Shown: positions 17,746 through 27,027, numbered from the stretch's first letter. The stretch is 59,444 nucleotides of DNA from Bacteroidota bacterium (GCA_017860345.1 JAFNAV010000010.1:1-59444), one strand, 5' to 3'. Notes: generated from the letters alone by a model not told the origin. Numbers and translations are program-made.

Positions 17746-18180
17746 TTATTTACAGCATCCTTTATGCGCGGTTACTGATAACTCCTGTACATTGTCAGAG
17801 TCAGACTTTTGCTGTCCCTGCGCAGGTTTATCACATTTTTTGGCGTCAGCATCATCTTTGCAGCATGATTTACCTTCAGCAGCATTGGTTTTTTCGCATG
17901 CAGGTTCTTGTTCAGTAGCTTCATACCCAATTTTTTTGAAAGCCGATTTAAGCTTCTCAGCATTGGTTTTAGCTTCATCGAAGGTTACAGCCACAGTTTT
18001 ATCGGGCAAGTTCACTTCCAAATCCTTTACGCCTTTTTCAAAAGCGATATTCTTCTCAATCTTCTTTTGGCACGACTCACAATGCATAGATACATTAAAC
18101 ACTACTTTTTTGTTGCCTGCCCAGCTATTTACCACTAAAGTTACAGTAAATAAGGCGATTAAAACACTCTTTGTTTTCAT
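17746..18180 (-). CDS. Exported heavy-metal-associated (HMA) domain protein
   Basis: This 144-residue protein has a signal peptide (first 21 residues, ending NSWAG), one HMA ferredoxin-like domain with the metal-binding pair MHCESCQKK (Cys34, Cys37), and a Cys- and Lys-rich tail with CC pairs (KSCCKDD, a final GCCK). It should bind a soft metal such as copper outside the cytoplasm. It is the last gene of a three-gene minus-strand set with the TonB receptor and the Cys-rich exported protein. Its tail resembles the Cys-rich stretches of that protein, which suggests a shared metal. The metal is not known. Confidence 0.85.
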   Translation of the reverse strand: MKTKSVLIALFTVTLVVNSWAGNKKVVFNVSMHCESCQKKIEKNIAFEKGVKDLEVNLPDKTVAVTFDEAKTNAEKLKSAFKKIGYEATEQEPACEKTNAAEGKSCCKDDADAKKCDKPAQGQQKSDSDNVQELSVTAHKGCCK

Positions 18181-18243
18181 AAGATATTTTCAATTATGTT
18201 TTTTATTATTTAAAAATAATACTATATAAAGCAATTTTGATGG

Positions 18244-20421
18244 TTACAACCTATCAATAGCCCAACGGAAACCTATGTAGAATTTTCGTCCGTGTGTTGG
18301 TCCCCAAACCATAGAAGCATCAAAGTTATTGCTAAACGGGTTTTGGACATCGATTATTGAATTCTTCTGTATAAAATCGGTCAGATTCTCGGCTCCGATA
18401 TAAACCGACCATTTTCTGAAGTACTTAGTAACCTGCGCATTGAGCAAAGAATAAGAGTCAAACTCATTATTCCACAACGGATTACTTTCGTCTGAATCAG
18501 GCAAACGACCACTACCGTTAAACTGAGCTGTAAAATCGAACTGCCATTTTTTGAGGGGCGTTTGATACGAAGCCGTTATCATGCTTTTGGAGCGACTTGT
18601 AAGTGGTTTTTCGCGTAAAAGTCCACCAATTGTAGTCTGTACATCGTTCACACGGTGCGCCATAGTAACAGTAAGTCCTCTGACTACCTCCAAATTAGCC
18701 TCTATTTGAGCGCTTTCCGAAAATGATTTTCCCATTAGATTAGAAAAATGAACAGCATGCGGATCAGAATCCATATCAGCCACCACTTGCCTTTTGAAAT
18801 CGGTATAATACCATTCGCCGGTTATACTCAACGGTCGGCCAAAAAGTTTAAAATAACCCTGTAAACTTAGTCCGTAATTCCAGGCCTCTTCCATATTTAA
18901 CCCGTTATCAATAATTATTGTTCGGTTGCTGGCCAACAAATTGTTGTTTTCGGCCAACACATTAGGCGAACGATACCCTTTACCTGCTGAAGCTCTCAGG
19001 TGTAAATGTTCCGAGATGTTATACTTCAGATGCAATCTGGGTGTTATAAAAGCGCCATAAAGCGAGTTATAATCGGCACGCAATCCGCCAAGAAGTATAA
19101 ACTTATCGTTCAGGTTGAGCGTATATTCGGCAAATGCACCCGGCACATACTCCCGACGCGGAAAAACCTGCTCAGTACCGGTGGTATTCAGTAATTCAGA
19201 ATAATCATCAACATTGAAGCTGGCTCCTGCCGATAGTTTATGGTATCGCCCGATATTGGTCTGGTAAATAAAGTTGGCATAAAAATTACCCTGTTCGCCT
19301 GAATAGGTTTTAGTACCATAATTAGCCTTCTGATTATGCAATGAACCACTTAAAATTAGTCCCGCACTTTCGCCCTTCTCACTATTGAAAACATATCCGT
19401 TTTTCAGAAAAAACTCATATCGCTTAGTATCAATCCCTATTTTATAAGCGTGATGATCCATTTGTCCACCTGTTCTTACTTCCGAGAGAGCTCTGATATA
19501 AGCCTGCGAAATGTATTTATCTTTTTTGTAGAGCCATCTGTTAGCTACGTTATATTGCTTAACCATAGGCATATCCATAAAACCATCTTTATTCTGGTCG
19601 AGCTCTGTAAATTCATCCGAAGCATGCAAAAACACCCCTGTAGAAAGGTAATCATTCAATTTGGCCGTAGCGGTAGCATTGGCTTCTACCCTACCCGCAT
19701 CACTGGCAAAAAGATTTACCGCCACAATTTCGCTAAGCTGAGGTTTTTTATACTCCACATTAATTTGTCCGGCTATGGCTTCATATCCATTCATCACCGA
19801 CGAAGTTCCTTTTGACACCTGTATGCTCTCCATCCAGGGTCCTGGTATAAAACCCAGCCCATAAACCGACGACACACCCCTTAAAGTAGGAACATTTTCG
19901 TTGAGCATTTGCACGTACGTTCCCGACAAACCAAGTAGTTTTATCTGTTTGGCGCCAGTGGCTGCATCACTATACGAAACATCGACCGAAGGATTAGTTT
20001 CAAAACTTTCGGATAAATTGCAGCAAGCAGCCTTGGTAAATTCGGCAGAAGTAATCTTTTCAGTCTGAAAAACCGCTGTACGTCCCTTCACAGTTCCGGG
20101 CACTTTACTTACCACAGAAACCTCTCTGAGCAACAACTGATCTCTCAGCCTCACTCTAATAAACAGGCTCTTATCATCAACAACAATCGTATCAGGATTA
20201 TACGCCACATTGGATACTACAATACGGGTGGCACCACTATGATCGTGTAGCTGAAAATTACCGGCATTATCGGTAACAGTACCCATGTTTGTATTGAGCC
20301 AAAACACATTGGCACCGGGTATAGGTTCACCTTTATTATCAGTAACCACGCCTTTAATCTGGGCATTTGCTACTGGCAATATAAAGATTAAACCACATAG
20401 AAATAAATATTTTTTAAGCAT
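18244..20421 (-). CDS. TonB-dependent outer-membrane receptor, probably for a metal
   Basis: This is a 725-residue outer-membrane protein. A signal peptide (ending VANAQ) precedes a carboxypeptidase-regulatory-like domain (IKGVVTDNKGEPIPGANVF). A plug domain (FQTEKITSAEFTKAACCNLSESFETNPS) and a beta-barrel ending in an aromatic strand (FYIGFRW) follow. The CC pair in the plug is unusual for a TonB receptor and, with the HMA and Cys-rich neighbours, points to copper or a related metal or metal complex. It starts 92 bases after the upstream Cys-rich gene, across a hairpin, and ends 63 bases before the HMA gene. The receptor call is strong; the ligand is inferred. Confidence 0.9.
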   Translation of the reverse strand: MLKKYLFLCGLIFILPVANAQIKGVVTDNKGEPIPGANVFWLNTNMGTVTDNAGNFQLHDHSGATRIVVSNVAYNPDTIVVDDKSLFIRVRLRDQLLLREVSVVSKVPGTVKGRTAVFQTEKITSAEFTKAACCNLSESFETNPSVDVSYSDAATGAKQIKLLGLSGTYVQMLNENVPTLRGVSSVYGLGFIPGPWMESIQVSKGTSSVMNGYEAIAGQINVEYKKPQLSEIVAVNLFASDAGRVEANATATAKLNDYLSTGVFLHASDEFTELDQNKDGFMDMPMVKQYNVANRWLYKKDKYISQAYIRALSEVRTGGQMDHHAYKIGIDTKRYEFFLKNGYVFNSEKGESAGLILSGSLHNQKANYGTKTYSGEQGNFYANFIYQTNIGRYHKLSAGASFNVDDYSELLNTTGTEQVFPRREYVPGAFAEYTLNLNDKFILLGGLRADYNSLYGAFITPRLHLKYNISEHLHLRASAGKGYRSPNVLAENNNLLASNRTIIIDNGLNMEEAWNYGLSLQGYFKLFGRPLSITGEWYYTDFKRQVVADMDSDPHAVHFSNLMGKSFSESAQIEANLEVVRGLTVTMAHRVNDVQTTIGGLLREKPLTSRSKSMITASYQTPLKKWQFDFTAQFNGSGRLPDSDESNPLWNNEFDSYSLLNAQVTKYFRKWSVYIGAENLTDFIQKNSIIDVQNPFSNNFDASMVWGPTHGRKFYIGFRWAIDRL

Positions 20422-20456
20422 AAAAATTTGATTTTAAAAAATTAGAAATAAAATAC

Positions 20457-20488
20457 ACAGCGCGGGATACAAGCATAGTCCCGGCTGT
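20457..20488. other. Intercistronic hairpin between Cys-rich gene and receptor gene
   Basis: ACAGC-CGGGA (20457-20467, one bulged G) pairs with TCCCG-GCTGT (20479-20488). It is nested inside a weaker AT-rich pair, TTTGATTTT (20427-20435) with AAAATCAAA (20510-20518). There is no T run after it on the minus strand, so it is more likely a stability or attenuation element than a full terminator. Confidence 0.6.
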
Positions 20489-20513
20489 AAATAAACAGCT
20501 AAGTTTTAAAAAA

Positions 20514-20984
20514 TCAAATCAATAATACGGAATGAAAAGCAAGAATATCTCTGCCTGTAAGTAATAATTCGCAGGGAGGAGGATCGACAATAGCCAACTT
20601 ACGACACAACAGCAAAGCAGTGTAATCGAACAAATTACTCTCTACACAGCAATAACCAAATAAATCCAATTGGCGATTATCTGTCTGGAATATCTTTATT
20701 TCGTGCGAAGGGGTATCCACACTGAGGCGCTTTATACCGCAACAGTTGTCGGTTTGCGTAAAATCAGGGTGCTTATCAGAGCAAGCTTTATGTTCAGGCT
20801 CTTCGGTCTGACAACAATTTTGCTCATCGGCATGTTTTATCGCTGAGAGTTTTTGCACAACAATAGCTTCGACACCATGCTGAGCACAAGTATTGCAACA
20901 ATAGCTGATGATGTTGAAACCAGTTCCTGCAAATAAAAAATAGACTGCAAAAACAATGGATAATATGATTTTATGAGGCTTCAT
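20514..20984 (-). CDS. Cys-rich exported protein, HYC_CC_PP-like
   Basis: This 156-residue protein has a hydrophobic N-terminal signal segment (residues 5-27), then Cys motifs: ISYCCNTCAQHG (Cys29, 30, 33), QNCCQTEE, DNCCGIK, GYCCVES, and a late DPPPCELL. The order Y-C-C, CC and PP fits a family I recall from Bacteroidota as HYC_CC_PP, found beside TonB receptors and HMA proteins, as here. The role is unknown; the many CC pairs suggest metal binding in the periplasm. It is the first gene of the operon, divergent from the DUF3298 lipoprotein gene, so the promoter should lie in 20985-21060. Confidence 0.7.
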   Translation of the reverse strand: MKPHKIILSIVFAVYFLFAGTGFNIISYCCNTCAQHGVEAIVVQKLSAIKHADEQNCCQTEEPEHKACSDKHPDFTQTDNCCGIKRLSVDTPSHEIKIFQTDNRQLDLFGYCCVESNLFDYTALLLCRKLAIVDPPPCELLLTGRDILAFHSVLLI

Positions 20985-21082
20985 TAGTCTAATAATGATG
21001 CAAATATACCATACTAAAAATATATTGATGAAAATTTAAGTCTATTTTTAATTTATTTTAGGTAAATTCGGCTTAAATATTC

Positions 21083-21090
21083 TATTTTTG
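21083..21090 (+). promoter_or_regulatory. -7 box for the DUF3298 lipoprotein gene
   Basis: TATTTTTG matches TAnnTTTG and lies 30 bases before the start codon. No good -33 element is seen. Confidence 0.55.
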
Positions 21091-21119
21091 TAGTCACATT
21101 TATATTCATAGAATAAGAA

Positions 21120-21944
21120 ATGAAAAAAATATTTATATACCTGAATATCATAGCTATATTAGCTATAGCGTTCTCTTCGTGCAAGCAAAAAACGATTAGA
21201 ACAATTGAAAAGAGTCTGGAACAAAGTTTTTCATTAACATCCGATACAACCAAAGGTTCGTTCAGGGTTAATATTAATGTTGAAATTCCTGTTTGTTACG
21301 ACGATCATGCGGTGTTGGATTCAATCCGAAACTCTATTATCAGCAATCTGTTTGGTGCTGAATATGTGAAGTTTGGCAACGACTCTATCGTTAAAGTATT
21401 TGTAAAAGATTTAATTACAGATTACCGTATTACCAATATTTCGCTCCTTAATCAGATGGACAGTTCTACCATCTATAGTTTTGATTACGAACATACACTC
21501 GAAGGTTTCTCCTTACTAAGCGACGAAGTAATTTACTCATACGGAATTAACCGATATGTGTTTATGGGTGGCGCTCATGGACTTAACAATGTATATTACT
21601 TTGTATTTAATCTGAAAAACGGTAAAAAAATTACTGAAAATGATTTATACATAACTGGTTATGAGAGTAAGTTATCTGAACTTATCAAGCAGCGCATTGT
21701 AGAGCAGAGTAAGGAAGATACAAACGTAGCGCCTATTCTGAATCTGGAAGATACCGATTATTGGATAGATGCCATTAAACCTAACGGAAACTTTTATGTA
21801 ACCGACGAAAGTATCAATTACGTATTTAATCCGTACGAAATAGCCCCTTATTATATTGGTCAGACAGAAGTAGTTATACCATTCAACCGCCTAAAAGGAT
21901 TATTGAAGGCTGATAACATACTGGCTTATTTAATCAACAAATAA
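21120..21944 (+). CDS. DUF3298/DUF4163-type lipoprotein
   Basis: This 274-residue lipoprotein has a signal peptide ending FSSC, where the Cys at residue 21 is the acylated one. The body matches the PdaC/RsiV-like pair of domains: a DUF4163-like half (VNINVEIPVCYDDHAVLDSIRN), the conserved FMGGAHGLNN segment near residue 148, and a DUF3298 end (YEIAPYYIGQTEVVIPF). Proteins of this group sit at the cell envelope; no enzyme activity is shown for most of them. It opens a plus-strand trio with the small membrane protein and the DUF2520 protein. Substrate or partner unknown. Confidence 0.82.
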   Translation: MKKIFIYLNIIAILAIAFSSCKQKTIRTIEKSLEQSFSLTSDTTKGSFRVNINVEIPVCYDDHAVLDSIRNSIISNLFGAEYVKFGNDSIVKVFVKDLITDYRITNISLLNQMDSSTIYSFDYEHTLEGFSLLSDEVIYSYGINRYVFMGGAHGLNNVYYFVFNLKNGKKITENDLYITGYESKLSELIKQRIVEQSKEDTNVAPILNLEDTDYWIDAIKPNGNFYVTDESINYVFNPYEIAPYYIGQTEVVIPFNRLKGLLKADNILAYLINK

Positions 21945-22071
21945 CATTCTCTGAATATAACCGGACTGAATCATTTTTTCTTAATTTATCAGAAAGTTTT
22001 TCTGATACAAGCAAACAGACTATTGAATTAAAAAACGTTTTTTACTAAGAACTTAAACACTTCTATTGCAT

Positions 22072-22398
22072 ATGGCAGCAATTCAAAAAGACAATCGTCT
22101 TGCATGGGGAATTTCATTATTGGTATTTGGCTTCATTTTTTTGATCAGACAATTGGATATTGTTCCTCTGAGTGTGTCTGATATTATTTTTGACTTCAAA
22201 AACTACCCGCTTATTATCGGTTTTATTTTCCTTTTAGCGCACAAAAACAAAACCATAGGATTGGTTCTGATAGTTGTAGGAATTTTATTTCGTTTGTCAG
22301 ATATTATTAGATGGACACAACATATATCAGACTTTGTATGGCCTGTACTGCTTATAATAGCCGGTGCTATATTAATGTTTGGGAAAGGTAAAAAATAA
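22072..22398 (+). CDS. Small membrane protein, LiaI/LiaF-like transmembrane region (DUF5668-like)
   Basis: This protein has 108 residues from the ATG at 22072; a TTG two codons earlier is possible. It has about four hydrophobic segments (LAWGISLLVFGFIFLIRQ, YPLIIGFIFLLA, IGLVLIVVGILFRLSDII, VWPVLLIIAGAILMF) ending in GKGKK. This pattern is typical of the LiaI-LiaF-like membrane region, which in full-length proteins is linked to envelope-stress sensing; here the soluble C-terminal domain is missing. The gene is 21 bases before the DUF2520 gene. Function unknown. Confidence 0.65.
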   Translation: MAAIQKDNRLAWGISLLVFGFIFLIRQLDIVPLSVSDIIFDFKNYPLIIGFIFLLAHKNKTIGLVLIVVGILFRLSDIIRWTQHISDFVWPVLLIIAGAILMFGKGKK

Positions 22399-22419
22399 TA
22401 TCTCAGAGTGGGGTTTCAA

Positions 22420-23190
22420 ATGAACAGTATTGTAATAATTGGTGCCGGCAATGTGGCAACACATATTTCGCAGGCTCTGCAAAAAAGCGGGTTTAAGATT
22501 ATTCAGATTTACAGTCGCACCCAAGCGGCTGCCAAAACGCTCGCCAATATTTTAAATGCGAGTTATACATCTGATATTGAAAGCATATGCAGGACTGCCG
22601 ACCTGTACTTGTACGCTCTGAAAGATAATGCGCTTGAATTTGCGATTAAGAAAGTTTCGGTTCCGGAGGCTCTACATGTGCATACGGCCGGAAGTGTACC
22701 TATATCTGTATTTGAACACGTAACTCCCCGTTACGGTGTGTTGTACCCCTTACAAACTTTCTCTAAAACTAAACATACTGAATTTAACAACGTGCCTGTT
22801 TTGGTGGAAGGCAACAACCCTGAAACTACCGATGTTTTGATGAGTATAGCTCAGAAAATAAGCACCAACTGTTATCCTATCGATTCGGAACAAAGGGCTG
22901 CGCTTCATCTGGCAGCGGTATTTTGCTGTAACTTTGTGAACAGCATGTATAATGTGGCTGAGAAAATTGTTAGCGAAGCAGGACTACCGTTTAATATACT
23001 GCAACCGCTGATTGACGAAACGGCTGAAAAAATTCATCATCTTCTACCGGCACAGGCTCAAACCGGTCCGGCTGTGCGCTACGACACTAAAATTATTGAA
23101 AAGCATCTGGAAATGCTCAACGGCAATCCTCAGCTGCAACATATCTACAGAGAAATAAGCAGTTTGATATTCGATATGAGAACTAAATAG
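22420..23190 (+). CDS. Rossmann-fold and DUF2520 domain protein
   Basis: This 256-residue protein has an N-terminal dinucleotide-binding motif (IVIIGAGNVATHISQAL) like that of pyrroline-5-carboxylate reductase and 6-phosphogluconate dehydrogenases, and a C-terminal helical DUF2520 domain with HLAAVFCCNFVNSMY and QTGPAVRYD. I use the ATG at 22420; a GTG at 22408 would add four residues and separate the start from the glycine motif. The reaction is not known. In other Bacteroidota this gene is often followed by kdsC and maf, but here a convergent lipoprotein gene follows 11 bases after the stop. Confidence 0.82.
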   Translation: MNSIVIIGAGNVATHISQALQKSGFKIIQIYSRTQAAAKTLANILNASYTSDIESICRTADLYLYALKDNALEFAIKKVSVPEALHVHTAGSVPISVFEHVTPRYGVLYPLQTFSKTKHTEFNNVPVLVEGNNPETTDVLMSIAQKISTNCYPIDSEQRAALHLAAVFCCNFVNSMYNVAEKIVSEAGLPFNILQPLIDETAEKIHHLLPAQAQTGPAVRYDTKIIEKHLEMLNGNPQLQHIYREISSLIFDMRTK

Positions 23191-23201
23191 CTACGTTTTT
23201 T

Positions 23202-24245
23202 TTATTGCCCTAATTGCCTGTCGAGCGCCTCAATTTCCTTTTTTCTGAAATTCAGTTGGTGTGAATAGTCCACTACCTTCAGAAAATTATCTTTATTCAT
23301 AAAAAATTCGTTCATATAGAAAGACATAGATATGTTTATATATTCCAAGGCTTTGTCAATATTACCTTTTACCTCATAAGCCACTGCAATATTGTTAGCC
23401 AGTTTTGCTTTTAGCCCTTTACTTGCTTTAGGCATAGCTTCAGTCCATACTTTAATAGCGCCATCCCATTTTTTAGCATAAACCGAGTCAATGCCCTGTT
23501 TCATCTTCATATTATTGGTACTGAAAAAATATCTTTCTGTTTTATCCCAATATGGCACCAAGCGCTTCACCATCGACTGTCCTACGTACAATGCACCGTC
23601 TACAAGCGCATCATTGCGGTTAGGCAAAGTTCTGAGCACTTCCTGTCTATTATAAGACTCTGCATCCCAATAAATAGTATCTTTGAACGCAACAGAAGCA
23701 TACTCGTTTTTCCCGGGATAATGAATACTCCATTGCGATTCATAACGGGCAATAAGCGCCATATAATATTGACTAACATCGGAGTGATACAATTCGGTTA
23801 TTTTGTCGTTCACCTTTAGCCTGTCGAGCGACAACACCACATCTACATCATAATGCTTGCAAAGCGAGTCAACAGAATCAGGAGATAGCGGAGCAACAGT
23901 AAAAAAATCGGTGCTTTCATTTACTGTATTAGCGTGCAGAACTATTTCGTTGAAAAACTCTTTACTTTGCAACTCCTCAGATAGAGATGCAAGCGCAAAC
24001 AAGGGCAAACTATCAGTTTTAATCTTCAGATTTTTAGTATTTTGATAAAAAAATTCATTTTTATGTCCATATTCTTCCGGTTGAGTCACAGTATTGTTTA
24101 CAATCAGCAATTTGGTAGCATCTGGTGCAAATGCCACCCGAGCCGGCCTTAGTACATCCAAATTTGTATACAACATGGTGGTACACGAACTAAAAAAGAG
24201 TGATGTAAAACAAATTCCTAAGAGTTGTGATAATTTAATTTTCAT
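23202..24245 (-). CDS. TPR-containing lipoprotein (DUF6340-like)
   Basis: This 347-residue lipoprotein has a signal peptide ending FFSSC (Cys at residue 21) and a long alpha/beta body with VLRPARVAFAPDATKLLIVNN near the start and DVDVVLSLDRLKV in the middle. Its helical end contains tetratricopeptide-like repeats (AKLANNIAVAYEVKGNIDKALEYINISMSFY). The whole fits a Bacteroidota family that I recall as DUF6340. It likely sits in the outer membrane facing the periplasm. Function unknown. It is 31 bases after the MBL-fold gene in the same direction. Confidence 0.75.
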   Translation of the reverse strand: MKIKLSQLLGICFTSLFFSSCTTMLYTNLDVLRPARVAFAPDATKLLIVNNTVTQPEEYGHKNEFFYQNTKNLKIKTDSLPLFALASLSEELQSKEFFNEIVLHANTVNESTDFFTVAPLSPDSVDSLCKHYDVDVVLSLDRLKVNDKITELYHSDVSQYYMALIARYESQWSIHYPGKNEYASVAFKDTIYWDAESYNRQEVLRTLPNRNDALVDGALYVGQSMVKRLVPYWDKTERYFFSTNNMKMKQGIDSVYAKKWDGAIKVWTEAMPKASKGLKAKLANNIAVAYEVKGNIDKALEYINISMSFYMNEFFMNKDNFLKVVDYSHQLNFRKKEIEALDRQLGQ

Positions 24246-24276
24246 ATTATAAATTTTCGTTCCGACAATAAGATCT

Positions 24277-25023
24277 TCATATCCTTACGTTAAGCCCATC
24301 GTAAGCCAAATGAACATTAAGCGGCAAAAGCTTTTCCACATCGGCATGTTTACCCAAATCGTGACTGAAATGGGTAAGATATGCCTGCTTAGCGCCGGTA
24401 TCTGTAACAAAATCAAGCGCTTCCGAAAGCGAAAAATGTGCTATATGCTCTTTAATCCTCAAGGCATTTACAACCAAAACATCCAGACTCTTCAACTTTT
24501 CTATTTCCTCGGGGGCAATAGACTTAACATCAGTAAGATAAGCCATATTACCTATTCTGAAACCCAATACCGGTAAACGGGCATGCATAGCCCTTACAGG
24601 CGTTACCTTCAAATCATCTATGTAAAAATCCTCCTCTCCTATTTCAATCAAATCTATCAACGGTACTCCCGGATAACGTTTCTCGGCAAAGCAATAAGGC
24701 ATTGTACTTTTAATCTGCTGTATTACATTGCTTTCGGCATACACCTTAGTATCGCCAAACGGCCTGATATCGTCCAGTCCACCCAAATGATCATAATGGC
24801 CATGAGTAATTAAAATAGCATCCAAAGCCTCGATATTGTTCGTCAGCACCTGCATTCTGAAATCAGGACCACAATCAATAAGCACAGTCTTGCTACCCGT
24901 TTGTACAACTACCGACGACCTCAAACGCTTATCGCGCTTATCATCCGATGTGCATACCGCACATTTGCAACCTATTTGCGGTATCCCCGTAGAGGTACCA
25001 GTACCTAAAAATACAATTTTCAT
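24277..25023 (-). CDS. MBL-fold metal-dependent hydrolase (PhnP-like)
   Basis: This 248-residue metallo-beta-lactamase-fold hydrolase has FLGTGTSTGIPQIGC at the N-terminus, two Cys pairs near residues 20-25, the metal motif ITHGHYDHLGGLDD, MHARLPVLGFRIG and a late LTHFSHDLGKH. Related proteins include PhnP phosphodiesterase and other cyclic-nucleotide or phosphodiester hydrolases. I use the ATG at 25023 because it starts exactly at the first beta strand; an upstream codon at 25047 would add eight residues. It follows the RsmF-like gene by 28 bases. The natural substrate is unknown. Confidence 0.85.
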   Translation of the reverse strand: MKIVFLGTGTSTGIPQIGCKCAVCTSDDKRDKRLRSSVVVQTGSKTVLIDCGPDFRMQVLTNNIEALDAILITHGHYDHLGGLDDIRPFGDTKVYAESNVIQQIKSTMPYCFAEKRYPGVPLIDLIEIGEEDFYIDDLKVTPVRAMHARLPVLGFRIGNMAYLTDVKSIAPEEIEKLKSLDVLVVNALRIKEHIAHFSLSEALDFVTDTGAKQAYLTHFSHDLGKHADVEKLLPLNVHLAYDGLNVRI

Positions 25024-25051
25024 TCCTGCGTCACCCAAAAAAAACAATCAT

Positions 25052-26380
25052 TTATACGCCCATCCTTATTCTCCAGTTATTAGGATAAAGATTATTGAAA
25101 CGATTGCCCATATTTTTTATCCATCCTAAGCCAGAACCCTGGTACATCATCAGCAAATATCCTCTGTAATTATTTTCGAATATAAAAACATCTTTCCTTA
25201 AATACGCCAGCATTTTTTCTTTATCAAGTTCAGTTACATCTATGCTATTTGTATCCAAATATTTTGACAGAGCAAGCTGCGCAGCCGGTATGAAATCTTT
25301 TCCTTTTTGTTCAGCTAAAAGTATGCCAGATTCTACAACGCGCAACCCTGACATGATATAAACCATATCATCATACAATACCGACTGATAGGCTCTTATG
25401 TAGTTTTCGTCATTAATTAAAGTCCAATCTAGAATATTTTTCAGTTTAAACGGAACTGAGTCCTGGCTTATTTTTTTAATCTTTCTTGAATCTATTTTAC
25501 TTTTTTTGGCTATTGAAATTGTATCGTCAGGTTTTCGGATTACCGACATAAACAATCCTTCGCCTTTCACCTTGTGAGGATAAAATCTGTACCCGGCTTC
25601 GGTTTCTACTATTTGCTCCGATGCTGTTATTTTCACACGAAGCACTTCAGCATTAAACTCACCGCAAATCCACCGTACATTATCCTCATTCTCTTCCCGG
25701 TTATAAGTACAAGTACTGTAAACCAGCACTCCACCCGGTTTCAGAGCGTCCCATACCGCAGCAACAATTTCTTTTTGCCTGCGAGCACACATCAGTACGT
25801 TTGCCTCGCTCCACTCGTTCACCGCCTCCGAATCCTTGCGAAACATGCCTTCGCCCGAGCAGGGAGCATCAATTACAAGAGCATCAAAAAAACCTCTGTA
25901 TCGGGAAAAATCAGCTGCCTCGTTGTTGGTAACCACTACGTTGGCATTGCCCCACTTAACGATATTCTCGGCTAATATATGAGCCCTTGATCTGATAATT
26001 TCATTACTCACCAGCAAGCAATTATCAGACAAAGCCTGAAGCAACAGGGTTGACTTTCCACCCGGTGCAGCACACAAATCCAGTACGCGCTCTGCATCAG
26101 GAAAATAAGTGCTCACTACCCGATTTAAAAACATGGAACTGGCTTCCTGCACATAGTAAACACCTGCATGCAAAAGCGGGTCAAGCGTAAAGCGGGGTCT
26201 TTCATCCAGATAATAACCATGCTCGCACCATAGCACCTTATCGGTAGTTGGCTTATAGTCTATTTTATCATTCACCCGTATGCTCGTAGGCGGGTTCTGC
26301 AACAGAGCCTGCTCAAAATCAGCATATTCATCACCCAGTAAAGCCTTAGTCCGTTCTCTGAATTTCAGAGGCAAATCCAT
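25052..26380 (-). CDS. RsmF/RsmB-type 16S rRNA (cytosine-C5) methyltransferase
   Basis: This 442-residue S-adenosylmethionine-dependent rRNA m5C methyltransferase of the NOL1/NOP2/Sun family shows an N-terminal PUA-like part and a motif I DLCAAPGGKSTLLLQAL. Motif IV is DAPCSGEGMFRKD with the release Cys, and motif VI is LVYSTCTYNREEN with the catalytic Cys. The C-terminal half (MLAYLRKDVF, GYLLMMYQGSGLGWIK) matches the RsmF C-terminal domain. The start is the ATG at 26380 (MDLPLKFRERTK); the longer frame to 26410 adds ten unlikely residues. It likely modifies 16S rRNA, but the position is not shown by sequence. Confidence 0.9.
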   Translation of the reverse strand: MDLPLKFRERTKALLGDEYADFEQALLQNPPTSIRVNDKIDYKPTTDKVLWCEHGYYLDERPRFTLDPLLHAGVYYVQEASSMFLNRVVSTYFPDAERVLDLCAAPGGKSTLLLQALSDNCLLVSNEIIRSRAHILAENIVKWGNANVVVTNNEAADFSRYRGFFDALVIDAPCSGEGMFRKDSEAVNEWSEANVLMCARRQKEIVAAVWDALKPGGVLVYSTCTYNREENEDNVRWICGEFNAEVLRVKITASEQIVETEAGYRFYPHKVKGEGLFMSVIRKPDDTISIAKKSKIDSRKIKKISQDSVPFKLKNILDWTLINDENYIRAYQSVLYDDMVYIMSGLRVVESGILLAEQKGKDFIPAAQLALSKYLDTNSIDVTELDKEKMLAYLRKDVFIFENNYRGYLLMMYQGSGLGWIKNMGNRFNNLYPNNWRIRMGV

Positions 26381-26452
26381 ATTTATAAAATTTTTTGGTA
26401 CGAGATACAAATATATAACTTTTGACTAATATTTTTTGAGATAAAAGCAAAT

Positions 26453-26491
26453 AAAAAAAACATTTACATGCATTAAAGCAGGTAAATGTTT
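26453..26491 (-). terminator. Terminator after the HIT gene
   Basis: AAACATTTA (26458-26466) pairs with TAAATGTTT (26483-26491); on the minus strand the stem is followed by a run of eight T. It lies between the HIT gene stop and the RsmF-like start. Confidence 0.75.
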
Positions 26492-26520
26492 CTAAAAAAT
26501 GATTGAGTAGGAAAATAATT

Positions 26521-26943
26521 CTATAAAGCTCTTTTAATTTTGTCGATAACAGCTTCGTATTCATCATTGTTGAGATACACCTTCTGCGGATTCATTTCAA
26601 AAGTACTACCGAACGACAATCCCCCTTCGTATTTAGGAACAAGATGAAAATGCAGGTGTGCAAGTTTATCAGAATAAGCTCCGTAATTAATTTTTACCGG
26701 ATTGAATGCTTTTTTCATGGCAGCCGCCACTTGAGCCACATCGGCCATAAAGGCATTGCGCTCATTCTGAGGCAATTCAAAAAGTTCGTTTACATGATCT
26801 TTGTAAGCCACCACACATCTGCCGGGATAGCTTTGTTCTTTAAATACGAATAATGTTGACACTGATAAATCACACACCTCAATCATAAGGCTTTTTTGTA
26901 ATTCGTTACGCTGGCAATACAAACAATCTTCTGCTTTTGACAT
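26521..26943 (-). CDS. HIT-family protein
   Basis: This 140-residue histidine-triad nucleotide hydrolase or transferase has the triad HLHFHLVPKY near residue 105 and the conserved PGRCVVAYKDHVNELFELP segment. An N-terminal CxxC (DCLYCQRNE) may bind zinc and is common in this subgroup. Substrates are usually adenylylated compounds such as AMP-lysine or dinucleoside polyphosphates; none can be named here. It has terminators on both sides and so is probably a single-gene unit. Confidence 0.9.
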   Translation of the reverse strand: MSKAEDCLYCQRNELQKSLMIEVCDLSVSTLFVFKEQSYPGRCVVAYKDHVNELFELPQNERNAFMADVAQVAAAMKKAFNPVKINYGAYSDKLAHLHFHLVPKYEGGLSFGSTFEMNPQKVYLNNDEYEAVIDKIKRAL

Positions 26944-26969
26944 AAATAAAATTGAATAAATTATACATT

Positions 26970-27004
26970 AAAAAAGCAGTGATTTTTAAATTATTCACTG
27001 CTTT
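26970..27004 (-). terminator. Terminator after the small HTH gene
   Basis: AAAGCAGTGA (26973-26982) pairs with TCACTGCTTT (26994-27003), flanked by A and T runs on both sides, so it may work in both directions. It separates the small HTH gene from the HIT gene. Confidence 0.85.
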
Positions 27005-27027
27005 GTTTTTTTTCTGATTCTTTAGCT

